Origin: Chryseobacterium cucumeris
GTDB taxonomy: Bacteria > Bacteroidota > Bacteroidia > Flavobacteriales > Weeksellaceae
NCBI RefSeq assembly: GCF_001593385.1
Contig: NZ_LUVZ01000034.1
Location: 62,001 to 126,000, forward strand
Reading direction: 5' to 3'
Length of the DNA stretch: 64,000 nucleotides
The notes under the pieces were generated by a model, which was not told the origin of the DNA, ran no database searches, and was given only the letters and a program-made list of their open reading frames with translations. Position numbers and translations under genes: made by a program. Below, one piece after another: positions 24,099 to 32,031 of the stretch. How positions within the stretch are numbered: the first letter of the stretch is position 1; each line of letters starts with the position of its first letter.

Positions 24099-25511
24099 TT
24101 AATTATCCACCTTTTTTCGATTGATAAAATAGTACACAGGAAGTCCCAGCAATACCAAAACAAAACCAGGCCATGTATATTGCTGCTTATAAATAAGCAA
24201 CAGGATACAGAAACAAGTTCCGATGACAAGGTAAATAACAGGGGTTACAGGATACAGCCATGTCTTATAAGGTCTTTCCAGTTCCGGCTGTTTCATTCTT
24301 AAATAAATAACCCCAAAAACTGTAATCATGTAAAACAGAACGATCACGAAAGAGATCATATCCAATAAATTTCCGTACTGCCCGCTCAGACATAGAATTG
24401 ATGCCCAGATTCCCTGCATCCATAAGGCATTTTCAGGAACTTCATTTTTATTATTTTTTTCTGCTGATTTAAAGAACATTCCGTCTTTTGCCATCGTCTG
24501 GAAAACTCTTGCTCCGGCCAGAATCAATCCGTTATTACAACCGAACGTTGAAATCATAACTAATAAAGCAATGATGATCGTTCCTGCACTTCCGAAAATA
24601 TTCTGGGATGCCGCTACCGCTACTCTATCATTGGCAGCAAATGCAATTCCATCTCTGTCCAGAGCATTTAAGTAGACATAGTTCACCGCGATGTAAAGGA
24701 TCATTACAGCAGAAGTCCCGTAAATCATTGATTTTACTACATTTTTTTTAGGGTTTTCAATTTCTCCGGAAACAAATGTTACACTTTCCCACGCAACGGA
24801 ACTGAAAACAGATCCTACCATGGCAGCAGCAATTCCTCCTAAAAGAGTCATTCCTCCAATCGGTTCCCAGCCTTCTTTAAGGAAATTTCCGCTCAAATCT
24901 TTTTTAAGGTTATTAAAAGAATCTGTTCCCCAGCTGAAGTTTTCTGCTAAATGAGAAATGTCTACCAATATAAAACCGGCGGCAATCAGTCCCAGTAATG
25001 CAATAATTTTGGAACCGGTAAAGATATTCTGAAGAATTTTCCCACTTTCTACACCTCTGGTATTGATGTACGTAAGCAACAGAATCACAGCAATTGCCAG
25101 AATCTGTATCCAGGTAATTTTAAATTCACCACTCTGGAAAATAGGGGCAGCATCGTTTAATGAAGGAATCAAATATGCTGTAAATTTACCAAAAGCCATT
25201 GCTACGGCAGCAATTGTTCCGGTTTGTATTACGGTAAACAATCCCCATCCGTAAAGGAATCCCATTCTTTTACCAAAGATTTCTTTCAGGTAAGTATATT
25301 GCCCTCCGGCTTTCGGAAACAGTGCGGACAGTTCTCCATAACTTATGGCTGCGGCTACTGTCATTATTCCTGTGATCACCCACACCACAATGAGCCAATA
25401 TCCTGATCCCAGGTTTCGCATCATATCAGCACTTACAATAAAGATCCCGCTTCCGATCATAGATCCCATCACAAGCATGATGGCATCCCATAGTTTCAGT
25501 TTTTTTTGCAT
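24099..25511 (-). CDS. APC-family amino acid permease
   Basis: A 470-residue inner-membrane carrier with about 12 transmembrane helices. The first helix has the substrate-binding break G-S-M-I-G-S-G-I-F, and the region W-E-S-V-T-F-V-S-G-E-I-E-N-P-K-K matches the APC signature loop after helix 6. By family it moves amino acids with H+ or by exchange; which amino acid cannot be read. ATG 25511 (M-Q-K-K-L-K-L-W-D-A-I) is chosen; a TTG at 25517 would add two residues. The promoter at 25528-25560 fits this start. It stands alone. Confidence 0.88.
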   Translation of the reverse strand: MQKKLKLWDAIMLVMGSMIGSGIFIVSADMMRNLGSGYWLIVVWVITGIMTVAAAISYGELSALFPKAGGQYTYLKEIFGKRMGFLYGWGLFTVIQTGTIAAVAMAFGKFTAYLIPSLNDAAPIFQSGEFKITWIQILAIAVILLLTYINTRGVESGKILQNIFTGSKIIALLGLIAAGFILVDISHLAENFSWGTDSFNNLKKDLSGNFLKEGWEPIGGMTLLGGIAAAMVGSVFSSVAWESVTFVSGEIENPKKNVVKSMIYGTSAVMILYIAVNYVYLNALDRDGIAFAANDRVAVAASQNIFGSAGTIIIALLVMISTFGCNNGLILAGARVFQTMAKDGMFFKSAEKNNKNEVPENALWMQGIWASILCLSGQYGNLLDMISFVIVLFYMITVFGVIYLRMKQPELERPYKTWLYPVTPVIYLVIGTCFCILLLIYKQQYTWPGFVLVLLGLPVYYFINRKKVDN

Positions 25512-25527
25512 AGTCAAGTATAGGAGT

Positions 25528-25560
25528 CAAATATAATCAAATCTGTCTTTGATTTTCAAT
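25528..25560 (-). promoter_or_regulatory. Promoter of the APC permease gene
   Basis: On the minus strand: ATTG (complement of 25557-25560), 21-base spacer, TATATTTG (complement of 25528-25535). The -7 box is exact and the -33 box has one mismatch. Predicted start is about ten bases before the ATG. Confidence 0.55.
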
Positions 25561-25630
25561 TTTGTTGAAAATTCATCAAAACACCTGTTTTTTGTCATTT
25601 TTTATTCCTTTATGATTCAATTTTAATTAG

Positions 25631-25638
25631 TATTTTTG
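25631..25638 (+). promoter_or_regulatory. -7 promoter element of the DUF4920 gene
   Basis: TATTTTTG matches TAnnTTTG and lies 15 bases before the ATG at 25654. It overlaps a TTG codon at 25636 that would otherwise be an in-frame start, which argues for the ATG. No exact TTTG -33 box at the right distance is seen. Confidence 0.5.
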
Positions 25639-25653
25639 AAAAAAATATTAAAC

Positions 25654-26151
25654 ATGAAATTTAAAGTTTTATTATTTGCTGCCGCTTTTACAGGCTCTTC
25701 ATTAGCATTTGCTCAATCCGGACCACCAGAAGGGAAAGCTTTGGTAGGTGATACTTATGGAAGCCAAGTAACTTCATCTGCTGTATCCAAAGCGATCAGC
25801 GTAGATAAATTGAATAAGCAGCTTAAAAAAGACAACAAAAAAGTTGAGAATGTATCTATTAAAGGAAAAGTAACTGACGTATGTGACAAAAAAGGTTGCT
25901 GGCTTACAATCCAGACAGAAGATAATTCTAAGTTTTTTGTAAAAATGAAAGACTATGCTTTCTTCGTACCTACAGCTTTAAAAGGAAAAAATGTAGTATT
26001 GGATGGTAATGCAGAAAGAAAAGTAATTTCTGTAAATGAGCAGAAACATTATGCAGAAGATGCTAAACAGCCACAGTCTGAAATTGATGCCATTACTCAA
26101 CCTAAAGAAGAGATCAGATTTGTGGCGAATGGAATTAAAGTGGTTAAGTAA
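25654..26151 (+). CDS. DUF4920 domain exported protein
   Basis: A 165-residue protein with a signal peptide (MKFKVLLFAAAFTGSSLAFA, cut near residue 21). The DUF4920 domain (about 28-165) shows its hallmark V-C-D-K-K-G-C-W-L (two cysteines five apart) followed by V-K-M-K-D-Y-A-F-F-V-P. This is an OB-like, periplasmic fold of unknown function found across Bacteroidota; the Cys pair hints at metal binding or redox, which is inference. It is a single gene on the plus strand, converging with the 26355 gene over a strong bidirectional terminator. Confidence 0.85.
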   Translation: MKFKVLLFAAAFTGSSLAFAQSGPPEGKALVGDTYGSQVTSSAVSKAISVDKLNKQLKKDNKKVENVSIKGKVTDVCDKKGCWLTIQTEDNSKFFVKMKDYAFFVPTALKGKNVVLDGNAERKVISVNEQKHYAEDAKQPQSEIDAITQPKEEIRFVANGIKVVK

Positions 26152-26184
26152 GCTTAATTATTGAATAAAATCTATAAAATTAGA

Positions 26185-26250
26185 TTTTGGCTAAAACCGG
26201 ATGAATATTTTTTAACATTCTATAGGATAAAGCCCATTTCTATTGAATAT
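26185..26250. repeat. Second copy of the GGCTAAA-GCCCATTTCTATTGA repeat
   Basis: TTTTGGCTAAAACCGGATG, a spacer, then GGATAAAGCCCATTTCTATT and GAATAT. It aligns block by block with the copy at 20508-20572. It lies after the DUF4920 gene and before the terminator. Confidence 0.65.
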
Positions 26251-26295
26251 AAATTTTATTTACTAGTCAAATTCTGAAATCAGATATAAAAATAC

Positions 26296-26327
26296 AAATT
26301 CGGCAGGCCTTTAGGCCTGCCGAATTT
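26296..26327. terminator. Strong bidirectional terminator
   Basis: A perfect palindrome of 15-bp arms with a 2-base centre: AAATTCGGCAGGCCT, TT, AGGCCTGCCGAATTT, followed by T bases on the plus side. It serves the converging DUF4920 and 26355 genes. Confidence 0.9.
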
Positions 26328-26354
26328 TTTATAAGATGATATTAACTGATCTTA

Positions 26355-26759
26355 TTATTTACTCAGTTTCTTTTCTTTTTCTGACATTACCGGATAAACA
26401 GGTAGAAAATCATACGATGGATAAAACTCTGTCTTGAATCCACCCCAAGCTCCGCTTTCAAAAACCTGATTCACTTCTCTTGTGTATTCAGGTTTAAATC
26501 TTAAAGTAATAATCTGTCCTATTCCCATCACAACATTCCAGGATACAATACGGGTGTGACTTTTATTGAGCTTCTGATAAAATTTTTGCTTCATCACTCT
26601 TGCCTGGATTGAGTCCACAGGATTTTCCTGCATGTGGCGGAGGATTACGGTCACCATTACACTATCATTTGCTTTATAGGGAATGGCAGACTGATTTTGT
26701 GCCATCAAAGGCAATCCCATACTTATCAATAAAATTAAGGTCAGAAAATTTTTCATCAT
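26355..26759 (-). CDS. Small exported protein of unknown function
   Basis: A 134-residue protein with a signal peptide (about residues 1-20, ending P-L-M-A-Q). The mature part has a helical Q-A-R-V-M-K-Q-K-F-Y-Q-K-L segment, a central I-V-S-W-N-V-V-M-G-I-G-Q-I-I-T-L-R-F strand pair and an aromatic end (F-Y-P-S-Y-D-F-L-P-V-Y-P). I do not recognise the family. It lies 52 bases past the M14 peptidase on the same strand and might share its transcript. Confidence 0.6.
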   Translation of the reverse strand: MMKNFLTLILLISMGLPLMAQNQSAIPYKANDSVMVTVILRHMQENPVDSIQARVMKQKFYQKLNKSHTRIVSWNVVMGIGQIITLRFKPEYTREVNQVFESGAWGGFKTEFYPSYDFLPVYPVMSEKEKKLSK

Positions 26760-26811
26760 AATAATCCTTATTAATTAATTTAGTAACGGAGATTATCTTT
26801 ATACCATTGTT

Positions 26812-27921
26812 TTAATCTTCAATTTTAAATTCTACCACAGCATCCAGTTTAGGATATTTAGTTGCAGAAATAAATTTCTTTCCGGTACAGTCTATTTCCA
26901 GCCAGCCTTTCTTTTGTTTTACGTCCCCTGCTTCCATCACAAAAGGAATAAAAGAAATTTCATTCTTTCCTTCTTCTTTGATCTCCCTGTACTGAACGGC
27001 AATATCCAAAATACATTCATGCTCTGTATTCAGCTTTACATTTCTGTAAATAACATCATAATGCGTTTCCTGGTTCTCGGGAATTTCAAGGTAAGTTTCC
27101 CAGCCTGTAGTATCAGAGTTCAGTTCACTGATTGCTTTTAATGCATAATAAAGAGCAATTGTATAGTATTTTCTTGTTCCTTTCCGGGTATAATCTTCAA
27201 CAAAGTGCCCGCCTTCAAATAAGATGGTTGGCATTCCTGCTTTGATAAAGTTATCTCCGGTAGAAGTCGGATAAAATTCATCAGAATATCTTCCGATCTG
27301 GTTGGGAATCATTTCTTTTAAATGATTGTACACGCTTCCAATGACGGCCATACATTTTTTTCTGTTTTCGGTAACCGTCCGTTCTACATTTTCAGAAGGA
27401 GCCAAAAATGAAAGCGTAGCAGGATGAATTCCATCAGTAGTAAAAATGGTTCTCTGCTCATGAAGGTTTAAAGCATAATCGTATTTTTTGGAAGCAGCTG
27501 CTTTCTTCAGGAATTTAATCTCTTTACTTGCTTCATTATGAAAATCTCTGTTCAGATCAATATCGGCTGCATTTAATCTGGTCCATCTTTCAGATCCGTC
27601 CGGATTCAGCATGAATATAAAATCAAGTTTTATTTTACTGAACAAATCTTCTTTCATTTCGGGAGCTTTATCAAGACTTATCAAAAGGTCAAGCATAGCA
27701 TGGGTTGCATTGGATTCATTTCCGTGCATTTGTGACCAGGCCAATACCTGAATGTTTCCGGTTCCGATGCTTAACTGATAAATAGGTTTATCTAAATAGG
27801 ATGTTCCGATCTCCTGAATATAATCACTGAGATTGTCCTGTAGATAAGAAAATAATTTTTCAGGAGAAATATAGCGATTTGAGAAATCGGGGTTTTGTGA
27901 ATAGATCTGTTCAAAATTCAT
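26812..27921 (-). CDS. M14-family zinc carboxypeptidase
   Basis: A 369-residue metallopeptidase of the M14 clan. The zinc ligands are H-G-N-E (His66, Glu69) and His153 in N-L-H-E-Q-R-T; the catalytic Glu is E235 in T-I-L-F-E-G-G-H. The substrate-binding N-P-D-G-S-E-R-W-T-R and D-L-N-R-D-F are also present. The catalytic domain covers about residues 45-265 and a beta-rich C-terminal domain follows. There is no signal peptide, so it should act in the cytoplasm, perhaps on peptides or amidated metabolites. A -7-like TAAATTTG (complement of 27944-27951) lies upstream in the long AT-rich gap. Confidence 0.85.
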   Translation of the reverse strand: MNFEQIYSQNPDFSNRYISPEKLFSYLQDNLSDYIQEIGTSYLDKPIYQLSIGTGNIQVLAWSQMHGNESNATHAMLDLLISLDKAPEMKEDLFSKIKLDFIFMLNPDGSERWTRLNAADIDLNRDFHNEASKEIKFLKKAAASKKYDYALNLHEQRTIFTTDGIHPATLSFLAPSENVERTVTENRKKCMAVIGSVYNHLKEMIPNQIGRYSDEFYPTSTGDNFIKAGMPTILFEGGHFVEDYTRKGTRKYYTIALYYALKAISELNSDTTGWETYLEIPENQETHYDVIYRNVKLNTEHECILDIAVQYREIKEEGKNEISFIPFVMEAGDVKQKKGWLEIDCTGKKFISATKYPKLDAVVEFKIED

Positions 27922-27977
27922 TGTAGGAATAGTTTACAAGAATCAAATTTAGCCATTTTTAGTCAAAAACTTAAATT

Positions 27978-28018
27978 AACATTTGTAAATGATAGTAAAA
28001 TTTACAAATTTACATTTG
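27978..28018. promoter_or_regulatory. Left dyad cluster: TAACATTTGTAAAT, TTTACAAAT and TACATTTG
   Basis: Three copies or half-copies of the dyad TTTACA-NN-TGTAAA within 41 bases, just upstream of the M14 peptidase gene. They match the cluster at 28727-28860, which suggests one regulator binds both ends of the gap. Confidence 0.5.
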
Positions 28019-28126
28019 CCATCTGGTTTTAAAATTGTTTACAAGGTTTAAATTAGAAATTTTTTGAGTTATGAATATAGGTTAACAATTGTAACCTTAT
28101 TAAACAATAGCGAAAGACAAATTGTC

Positions 28127-28297
28127 TGTGGATAAAATTGTGGATTGCGAATAATTTAATTCAATATATTTAAAATACTAAAAACCAGTTATTTATAAAA
28201 TCTATCTCAATTGTTTTTATAACATTACTTTAAGTGATTAAAAGGCTTTAATTCATCATTTAAGAGTTATTTTATTAAACATTTAAATTGTGGATAA
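28127..28297. promoter_or_regulatory. Two exact DnaA-box-like sequences
   Basis: TGTGGATAA at 28127-28135 and 28289-28297, the complement of the TTATCCACA consensus, in the same orientation; TGTGGATTG at 28139 is a near match. They may be real DnaA sites acting on replication or transcription, but chance matches are possible in such AT-rich DNA. Confidence 0.4.
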
Positions 28298-28726
28298 CCT
28301 TGTTGTTTATCGTTGTATACATATGTAAAATCAGTAAACAACCAAACAGATTTCTGAAAATGACTCAAATAACACTTTTTTTAAGAGCTTTAAAATTTGT
28401 TGTTTAACAGGACTATTGTTTTTCTTTCAACTTCGCCTAATATAAACTTAAATTAGTATGTTTACATCAGTAATTTACTAATGTAATTATACCAAAAGTA
28501 CTTTTATATGCTTTACAAAGGGTATTTAGCTATAATTCTGTTTCCGGAAATGATTTAAGTAGTTTAATAATGTATATTCTATTTTTAAGGATATTTAATA
28601 GACAAAATAACTCCGTCAATGGATTAAAATTACATTTTTAAACCATTACTTTGGAAGAATATCAGTCTTTTAATAGATATAAATGACCTGTTGAGCGTTG
28701 TAACAATAGATTGGATAATAAGCAAA

Positions 28727-28860
28727 TACATTTGTAATTTATGCATAATTATCTGATTTTAAAATAATTAAAAGTATGTTACAAATGTATACAAAAGAAA
28801 TTTTACTTTATTTACATTTGTATTTTGCATTTGTAAATTTTATTTGTTACATTTGTAAAA
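28727..28860. promoter_or_regulatory. Right dyad cluster, five operator-like sites before the XRE gene
   Basis: Sites at 28727 (TACATTTGTAA), 28779 (TTACAAATGTAT), 28811 (TTTACATTTGTAT), 28827 (GCATTTGTAAAT) and 28847 (TTACATTTGTAAAA). Consensus is the perfect dyad TTTACA-TT-TGTAAA. The last three are packed within 50 bases and overlap the promoter. This looks like the operator array of a dimeric repressor, most simply the XRE protein encoded right after it. Confidence 0.6.
28824..28855 (+). promoter_or_regulatory. Promoter of the XRE regulator gene
   Basis: TTTG at 28824-28827, 20-base spacer, TACATTTG at 28848-28855. Both boxes are exact. The -7 box lies inside the last dyad, so binding there would block transcription. 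Predicted start about 28861, 19 bases before the ATG. Confidence 0.65.
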
Positions 28861-28879
28861 TAATTAATAGCTTATTTTT

Positions 28880-29416
28880 ATGAGTTTAAATGAAAGAATT
28901 TCCAAAATTATAGAGTATTCTCGTCTTACTCCTTCTGAGTTTGCAGATGAGATTGATGTACAGCGTTCGTCTATTTCTCATATCACATCAGGAAGAAACA
29001 AACCGTCTCTTGAATTTATCATAAAAATAAAATCCCGTTTCCCGGAACTTCTTTGGGACTGGCTGGTTACCGGTGAAGGTGAGATGCTGAAATCTCAACT
29101 TCCCGAATCAGAAACTAGCGAAGGAAATACTGAAGAGGAAAAAATAAAAACAACTCCACTACCCGACCTTTTCACCATGATGAATGACGATGATGAATTT
29201 GGAAGTGATGAAACGGAAGCAGAAGCTCCAGCGTCAAGTCCTGGAGAATCGTTTATACCAGCCCAGGATAAAGTTCCGGAAAAAATATCGGATTCTCAGC
29301 GATTAGAAAATTCCGACAATCATATTTTAGGTCAACTATTTGGTAATCAGCAAAGTAAAATAAAACGTATCGTTCTCTTCTACGAAAACGGAAAATTCGA
29401 AAGTTTTGAGCCTTAA
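28880..29416 (+). CDS. XRE-family HTH transcriptional regulator
   Basis: A 178-residue protein. The first 65 residues form a Cro/CI-type helix-turn-helix (M-S-L-N-E-R-I-S-K-I-I-E-Y, F-A-D-E-I-D-V-Q-R-S-S-I-S-H-I as helices 2-3, then G-R-N-K-P-S-L-E-F). The next part, L-L-W-D-W-L-V-T-G-E-G-E-M, is typical of Bacteroidota relatives. Residues 75-140 are acidic, Pro/Ser-rich and likely disordered, and the C-terminus ends in a short hydrophobic V-L-F-Y-E-N-G-K-F strand, a possible contact site. There is no peptidase domain, so it is not a LexA/CI-cleavage regulator. The dyad array upstream suggests autoregulation. Confidence 0.85.
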   Translation: MSLNERISKIIEYSRLTPSEFADEIDVQRSSISHITSGRNKPSLEFIIKIKSRFPELLWDWLVTGEGEMLKSQLPESETSEGNTEEEKIKTTPLPDLFTMMNDDDEFGSDETEAEAPASSPGESFIPAQDKVPEKISDSQRLENSDNHILGQLFGNQQSKIKRIVLFYENGKFESFEP

Positions 29417-29418
29417 AA

Positions 29419-29445
29419 AACCTGATCAAAGAAGATGATCAGGTT
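29419..29445. terminator. Hairpin after the XRE gene
   Basis: Perfect 10-bp stem AACCTGATCA / TGATCAGGTT with a 7-base loop, two bases past the stop. The tract after it on the plus strand is A-rich and not T-rich, so it is a weaker terminator in that direction; the T-tract lies on the minus side. Confidence 0.55.
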
Positions 29446-29816
29446 AAAAAATATTTGAAGAAGAAAACTAAAGCTATTGCTTTATTTTATTTTAAAATTT
29501 TTACAGGATACAGTTGATAGAGTTTTTCTTTTTTATGATCATCTGTTCCTATAATTATAGTTTTTACAATTTGGGCTATTTAAAAGGGTAATAGTATTGG
29601 ATTATTATATGGTTGAGATTCTATTCTAAAACAGAATTATAACAGTAATTGAAATTATTTTTTTTGCATTCGTTTTATGGCTCTATCAAATATAATTATT
29701 TAAAATCAAATCAGCAATAAAAATAAAATTATTTTACTATATAATCACAACAACAGACAATTTTTTCGATTATTATTAATTTCTATATTTTCCCAGTCGC
29801 TTAATTTCAATAAAAA
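29446..29816. other. AT-rich gap with no recognisable feature
   Basis: About 370 bases of A/T-rich sequence between the XRE gene and the proline dehydrogenase terminator. I see no reading frame above about 15 codons, no exact promoter and no repeat related to the others in the window. Confidence 0.5.
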
Positions 29817-29838
29817 AGACCCGCAAAACTGCAGGCCT
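29817..29838 (-). terminator. Terminator of proline dehydrogenase
   Basis: Eight-pair stem AGACCCGC / GCAGGCCT with two G-U pairs and a 6-base loop; TTTTTTATT follows on the minus strand. It lies 23 bases past the stop at 29862. Confidence 0.75.
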
Positions 29839-29861
29839 AATATATATTGTGGACAATATTA

Positions 29862-31028
29862 TTATTTCTTTCTTCTTTCCAATTCTTTTTTGATCAGTCC
29901 AAGCTCTCTTCCTGTTTGTCCGGCTACAGACGTATTTTCCTGGGCTCTTCTCGTCAAATATGGCACAACATCCTTTACAGGTCCGTATGGAAGATATTTA
30001 GCCACATTATAGCCTTTATCAGACAAATAGAAGGTAATATTATCACTCATTCCATAAAGCTGTCCGAAATAAACGTGTGGATTACCGTTTTCCAGAGATT
30101 TTGCTTTCATTTTATCCATAATCAGCTCAGAAGAGATTTCGTTATGGGTTCCAAAGAACGCTGAAACCTTATCCAGATGATCCATCACGAAGTCAATTCC
30201 TGCATTATAATTTTTATCTGAAGCCTCTTTAGTTGGCTGAATCGGATCTGCATACCCTTTTTCTGCTGCTCTGGCTCTTTCTTTTTCCATATAAGCGCCA
30301 CGTACGATCTTGTAGCCAATGAAGTAATTTTTCTCTCTTGCTCTTTGAAGGTTGGCTTCCATATACTCCAGTCTTCCGGTTCTGTACATCTGGATGGTAT
30401 TCCAAACGATAGGCTTCTGCTGGTTATATTTCTCCATCATCTCTTCGCAAAGATGGTCTGCTGCATCCTGCATCCAGGTTTCTTCAGCATCCACCATTAC
30501 TTTTTTATCATGTTCATGGCAAAGACTGCATACTTCATCAAATCTTTTTACGACTCTTTCCCATTCTTCTTTCTGGCTGGTAGTAAGTTCTGCTCCTTTT
30601 CCAACAGCTTCATACAGATCAATTCTTCCGAAAGCAGTAGGTTTAAAAACAATAAAAGGAATTGCCGGATTTCCTACTGAGAATCTTACAATATCCTTAA
30701 TTTCTTTGCAAACCGCATCAAAGGTTTCCTCATCTTCTTTCCCTTCAATGGAATAATCAAAAATACTTCCAACTCCTCTTTTGAACAGCTGCTTCACCAC
30801 TTTCATACTCTCTTCACGGGTTTCACCACCACAGAACTGTGCAAATAAGGTATTTTTTACAATTCCGGTTACGAAAGGAAAGTTATTGTGTACTGTGAAA
30901 TTCAGAACAGATGTTCCAAGGCTTGTAAGAGCTGGCTGTTCAATCATTTTAAACATCCAGTAAGCCTTTCTCAATTGTGCATCAGACTTGTCTGCAAATG
31001 CAATTTTAGTATCATTAAAAATGGGCAT
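29862..31028 (-). CDS. Proline dehydrogenase (monofunctional)
   Basis: A 388-residue FAD-dependent enzyme that oxidises proline to pyrroline-5-carboxylate and feeds electrons to the quinone pool. The family marks include K-V-M-V-D-A-E-E-T-W-M-Q (about 174-185), the FAD-binding K-I-V-R-G-A-Y-M-E-K-E-R (about 241-252), F-G-T-H-N and the C-terminal Y-L-P-Y-G-P-V-K-D-V-V-P-Y-L-x-R-R-A-x-E-N-T. The P5C dehydrogenase domain of PutA is absent, so that step is a separate enzyme. A -7-like TACCTTTG (complement of 31053-31060) lies 24 bases upstream. Confidence 0.93.
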   Translation of the reverse strand: MPIFNDTKIAFADKSDAQLRKAYWMFKMIEQPALTSLGTSVLNFTVHNNFPFVTGIVKNTLFAQFCGGETREESMKVVKQLFKRGVGSIFDYSIEGKEDEETFDAVCKEIKDIVRFSVGNPAIPFIVFKPTAFGRIDLYEAVGKGAELTTSQKEEWERVVKRFDEVCSLCHEHDKKVMVDAEETWMQDAADHLCEEMMEKYNQQKPIVWNTIQMYRTGRLEYMEANLQRAREKNYFIGYKIVRGAYMEKERARAAEKGYADPIQPTKEASDKNYNAGIDFVMDHLDKVSAFFGTHNEISSELIMDKMKAKSLENGNPHVYFGQLYGMSDNITFYLSDKGYNVAKYLPYGPVKDVVPYLTRRAQENTSVAGQTGRELGLIKKELERRKK

Positions 31029-31091
31029 TCCTATTTATTAAATTTAGTTATGCAAAGGTAATAATAACCTCAGTTTATTTAAAGAATTTTT

Positions 31092-32021
31092 TTACAATTT
31101 ATGCTCTATTCCATTTAAAAGCATTGCGATGATTCCAATAAAAACCCAGAAACGTAATATATTCAATGTAAATAAGTTACTTCTTCGGGAAGCATTTAAC
31201 AGGAGATAAATGCATACGATCATAACAAAAAGCCCTCCGGCAAAATAATAGGCCATAAACCCGGTAATACTGGTTTTTGTAATAATCTTCATTGAAACTA
31301 CCATGGTAATGATGAGTAAAGAAGTCAGAATAATTTTTGTATTTCTGCTTTTAAAATAATTGGGAATTGTGGTGTATCCGAATGTTTTATCCACACTTCT
31401 GGTAAGAGTATCTTTCACAATATCAATACAGAGCAGGATAAGAAACAGAAAGACAGCCATCAGGAAAACCTTTTTGGAAAAGGTTTCGTAATACACCATC
31501 ATTCCAAAGAACGGATACAGGGTGAGGCTGACAAAAGTGAGATTGTTCAGTATCAGTATTCTGCTCAGTTTATGACTGTAAAACCACATAAAGAACTGAT
31601 ATACCACAAAAAAGGCAAATACATTATGAGAAATCATCCAGGCTACCCCTAAAGAAATAGCACTGAGAGCCAGGTATGCATAGAGAAAATATTTCTGTTT
31701 GATGAACCTCTGTAACCTTGTTCTGAAAGGTTTTACCAAATGATCTTTCTCCAGGTCATAGAATTGATTGATAATACCGCCTGCCAGAATCGTAAGGACG
31801 GTACAAAAAATAATACCGTGAACTTTAAAATCAAAGACAAATTTTCTGAAAGATTCATCCTGATTGAACAGGAAAAAAGTAGAAACATAAAGAGCAAACG
31901 TCAAAAGAGCGGCTACAAAAAAACGTGCTCCGAGGAGAAAGCCCACGAATTGTGAAAATCTGTAAAATAGAGATTTTGAGAGATAATTTTTAGATTGGAA
32001 AGGTTCTTTTTCAGAATTCAT
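31092..32021 (-). CDS. UbiA-family prenyltransferase
   Basis: A 309-residue membrane enzyme with about eight to nine helices. The two Asp-rich motifs are N-Q-F-Y-D-L-E-K-D (first, after helix 2) and D-I-V-K-D-T-L-T-R-S-V-D (second, after helix 6), as in the UbiA superfamily. It follows a mevalonate kinase by ten bases, and in related genomes such genes are labelled geranylgeranylglycerol-phosphate geranylgeranyltransferase-like. That label rests on family naming; the real acceptor could be another lipid or a quinone head group. It is distinct from menA in this window, which has the MenA-type motifs. Confidence 0.83.
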   Translation of the reverse strand: MNSEKEPFQSKNYLSKSLFYRFSQFVGFLLGARFFVAALLTFALYVSTFFLFNQDESFRKFVFDFKVHGIIFCTVLTILAGGIINQFYDLEKDHLVKPFRTRLQRFIKQKYFLYAYLALSAISLGVAWMISHNVFAFFVVYQFFMWFYSHKLSRILILNNLTFVSLTLYPFFGMMVYYETFSKKVFLMAVFLFLILLCIDIVKDTLTRSVDKTFGYTTIPNYFKSRNTKIILTSLLIITMVVSMKIITKTSITGFMAYYFAGGLFVMIVCIYLLLNASRRSNLFTLNILRFWVFIGIIAMLLNGIEHKL

Positions 32022-32031
32022 TCCAATCTAT

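Larger units (their letters stand above)
27922..28879. other. 958-bp AT-rich gene-free region with dyad clusters and DnaA-box-like sites
   Basis: The largest non-coding stretch in the window. It separates the M14 peptidase (minus) from the XRE regulator (plus). It contains many copies of the dyad TTTACA-NN-TGTAAA at both ends, two exact DnaA-box sequences (TGTGGATAA at 28127 and 28289) plus a 7/9 match at 28139, an inverted repeat GTTGTTTA / TAAACAAC (28302-28342) and an imperfect palindrome around 28460-28485. I find no credible reading frame longer than about 15 codons. It is best read as a large regulatory region; a replication-origin role is considered and not favoured because gene direction does not change across it. 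Confidence 0.6.

Noticed and set aside
24032..24229. A 65-codon minus-strand frame at the end of the APC permease
   Set aside because: It overlaps the permease in another frame and includes the terminator; no coding signal supports it.
27922..28879. Chromosomal replication origin
   Set aside because: Two DnaA-box-like sequences and high AT content fit, but genes on both sides run mostly on the minus strand, so there is no replichore switch, and no dnaA or other origin-linked gene is nearby.
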